From SIG78 sp045533055 (GTDB lineage: Bacteria > Verrucomicrobiota > Lentisphaeria > Victivallales > Victivallaceae), in the NCBI GenBank assembly GCA_045533055.1, contig JAZSHD010000007.1, positions 1 through 5,776 of the forward strand: a stretch of DNA of 5,776 nt. Direction: 5' to 3'. The position numbers and the translations under genes are program-made. The notes beneath the pieces were generated by a model. That model was not told the origin of the DNA. It was given only the letters and a program-made list of their open reading frames with translations, and did not search any database. Positions 5,766 through 5,776 of this stretch are shown here, piece by piece. How positions within the stretch are numbered: position 1 is the first letter of the stretch; every line of letters begins with the position of its first letter.

Positions 5766-5776
5766 CTTTTATAAGT

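Noticed and set aside
5768..5773. TATAAA on the minus strand as a -10 box
   Set aside because: It is only 15 nt before the ATG, so transcription would begin within or after the Shine-Dalgarno; more likely part of an A/T-rich leader. The true promoter is outside the window.

Overview
The window is filled by one very large protein-coding gene on the minus strand (269-5752, 1827 codons), followed by a short non-coding 3' region (1-268) rich in hairpins and short repeats. The base composition, a Shine-Dalgarno-like AAAGGG 7 nt before the ATG, and a textbook intrinsic terminator show that it is bacterial. I cannot name the species from the sequence. The spacer is GC-rich (about 65% in 61-120), the gene is nearer 45-50% GC, and the spacer carries CTGTCCGAC tandem repeats. 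Together these give me a weak impression of an uncultured gut-type bacterium such as a Lentisphaerota/Victivallales or Desulfovibrionaceae-like lineage. That is recollection, not evidence.

The protein has no family that I recognise with certainty. It has no cysteine, a single histidine, many Asp/Glu/Lys/Thr/Val/Gly/Ala residues, no Sec signal peptide and no transmembrane helix. Read from the N-terminus (high coordinates) to the C-terminus (low coordinates), it has these parts. (1) A short charged leader, residues 1-58. (2) Three tandem helical repeats beginning ALVDAYV, residues 59-187. (3) A transitional, mostly beta-like segment with the first strand-turn rungs, residues 188-513. (4) Four units of a long super-repeat of about 165-335 residues, built from [G/N]-[Y/F]-[K/A]-TV-x-[L/V]-T-[D/N/G]-S-x-V-x-G-S-I rungs, residues 514-1560. 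(5) A non-repetitive C-terminal region ending in beta-rich, Gly/aromatic-containing sequence, residues 1561-1827. Two of the super-repeats carry an inserted acidic DxxGN-rich module. The overall look is that of a giant beta-solenoid surface or secreted protein (adhesin or matrix type), possibly exported by a type I-like route. This is inference.

Downstream of the stop codon the transcript would pass a 12-bp imperfect hairpin (224-252), then a perfect 17-bp terminator hairpin with a U-tract (166-209). Beyond that lie an 18-bp hairpin without a U-tract (126-164), a 6-bp hairpin (97-113), an imperfect dyad around GAAGCTTC (35-63), and three tandem copies of the 9-mer CTGTCCGAC at the window edge (1-27). 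No second gene, tRNA, rRNA, CRISPR array or mobile element is supported. Only 24 bases lie upstream of the start codon, so the promoter and any operon partners are out of view.
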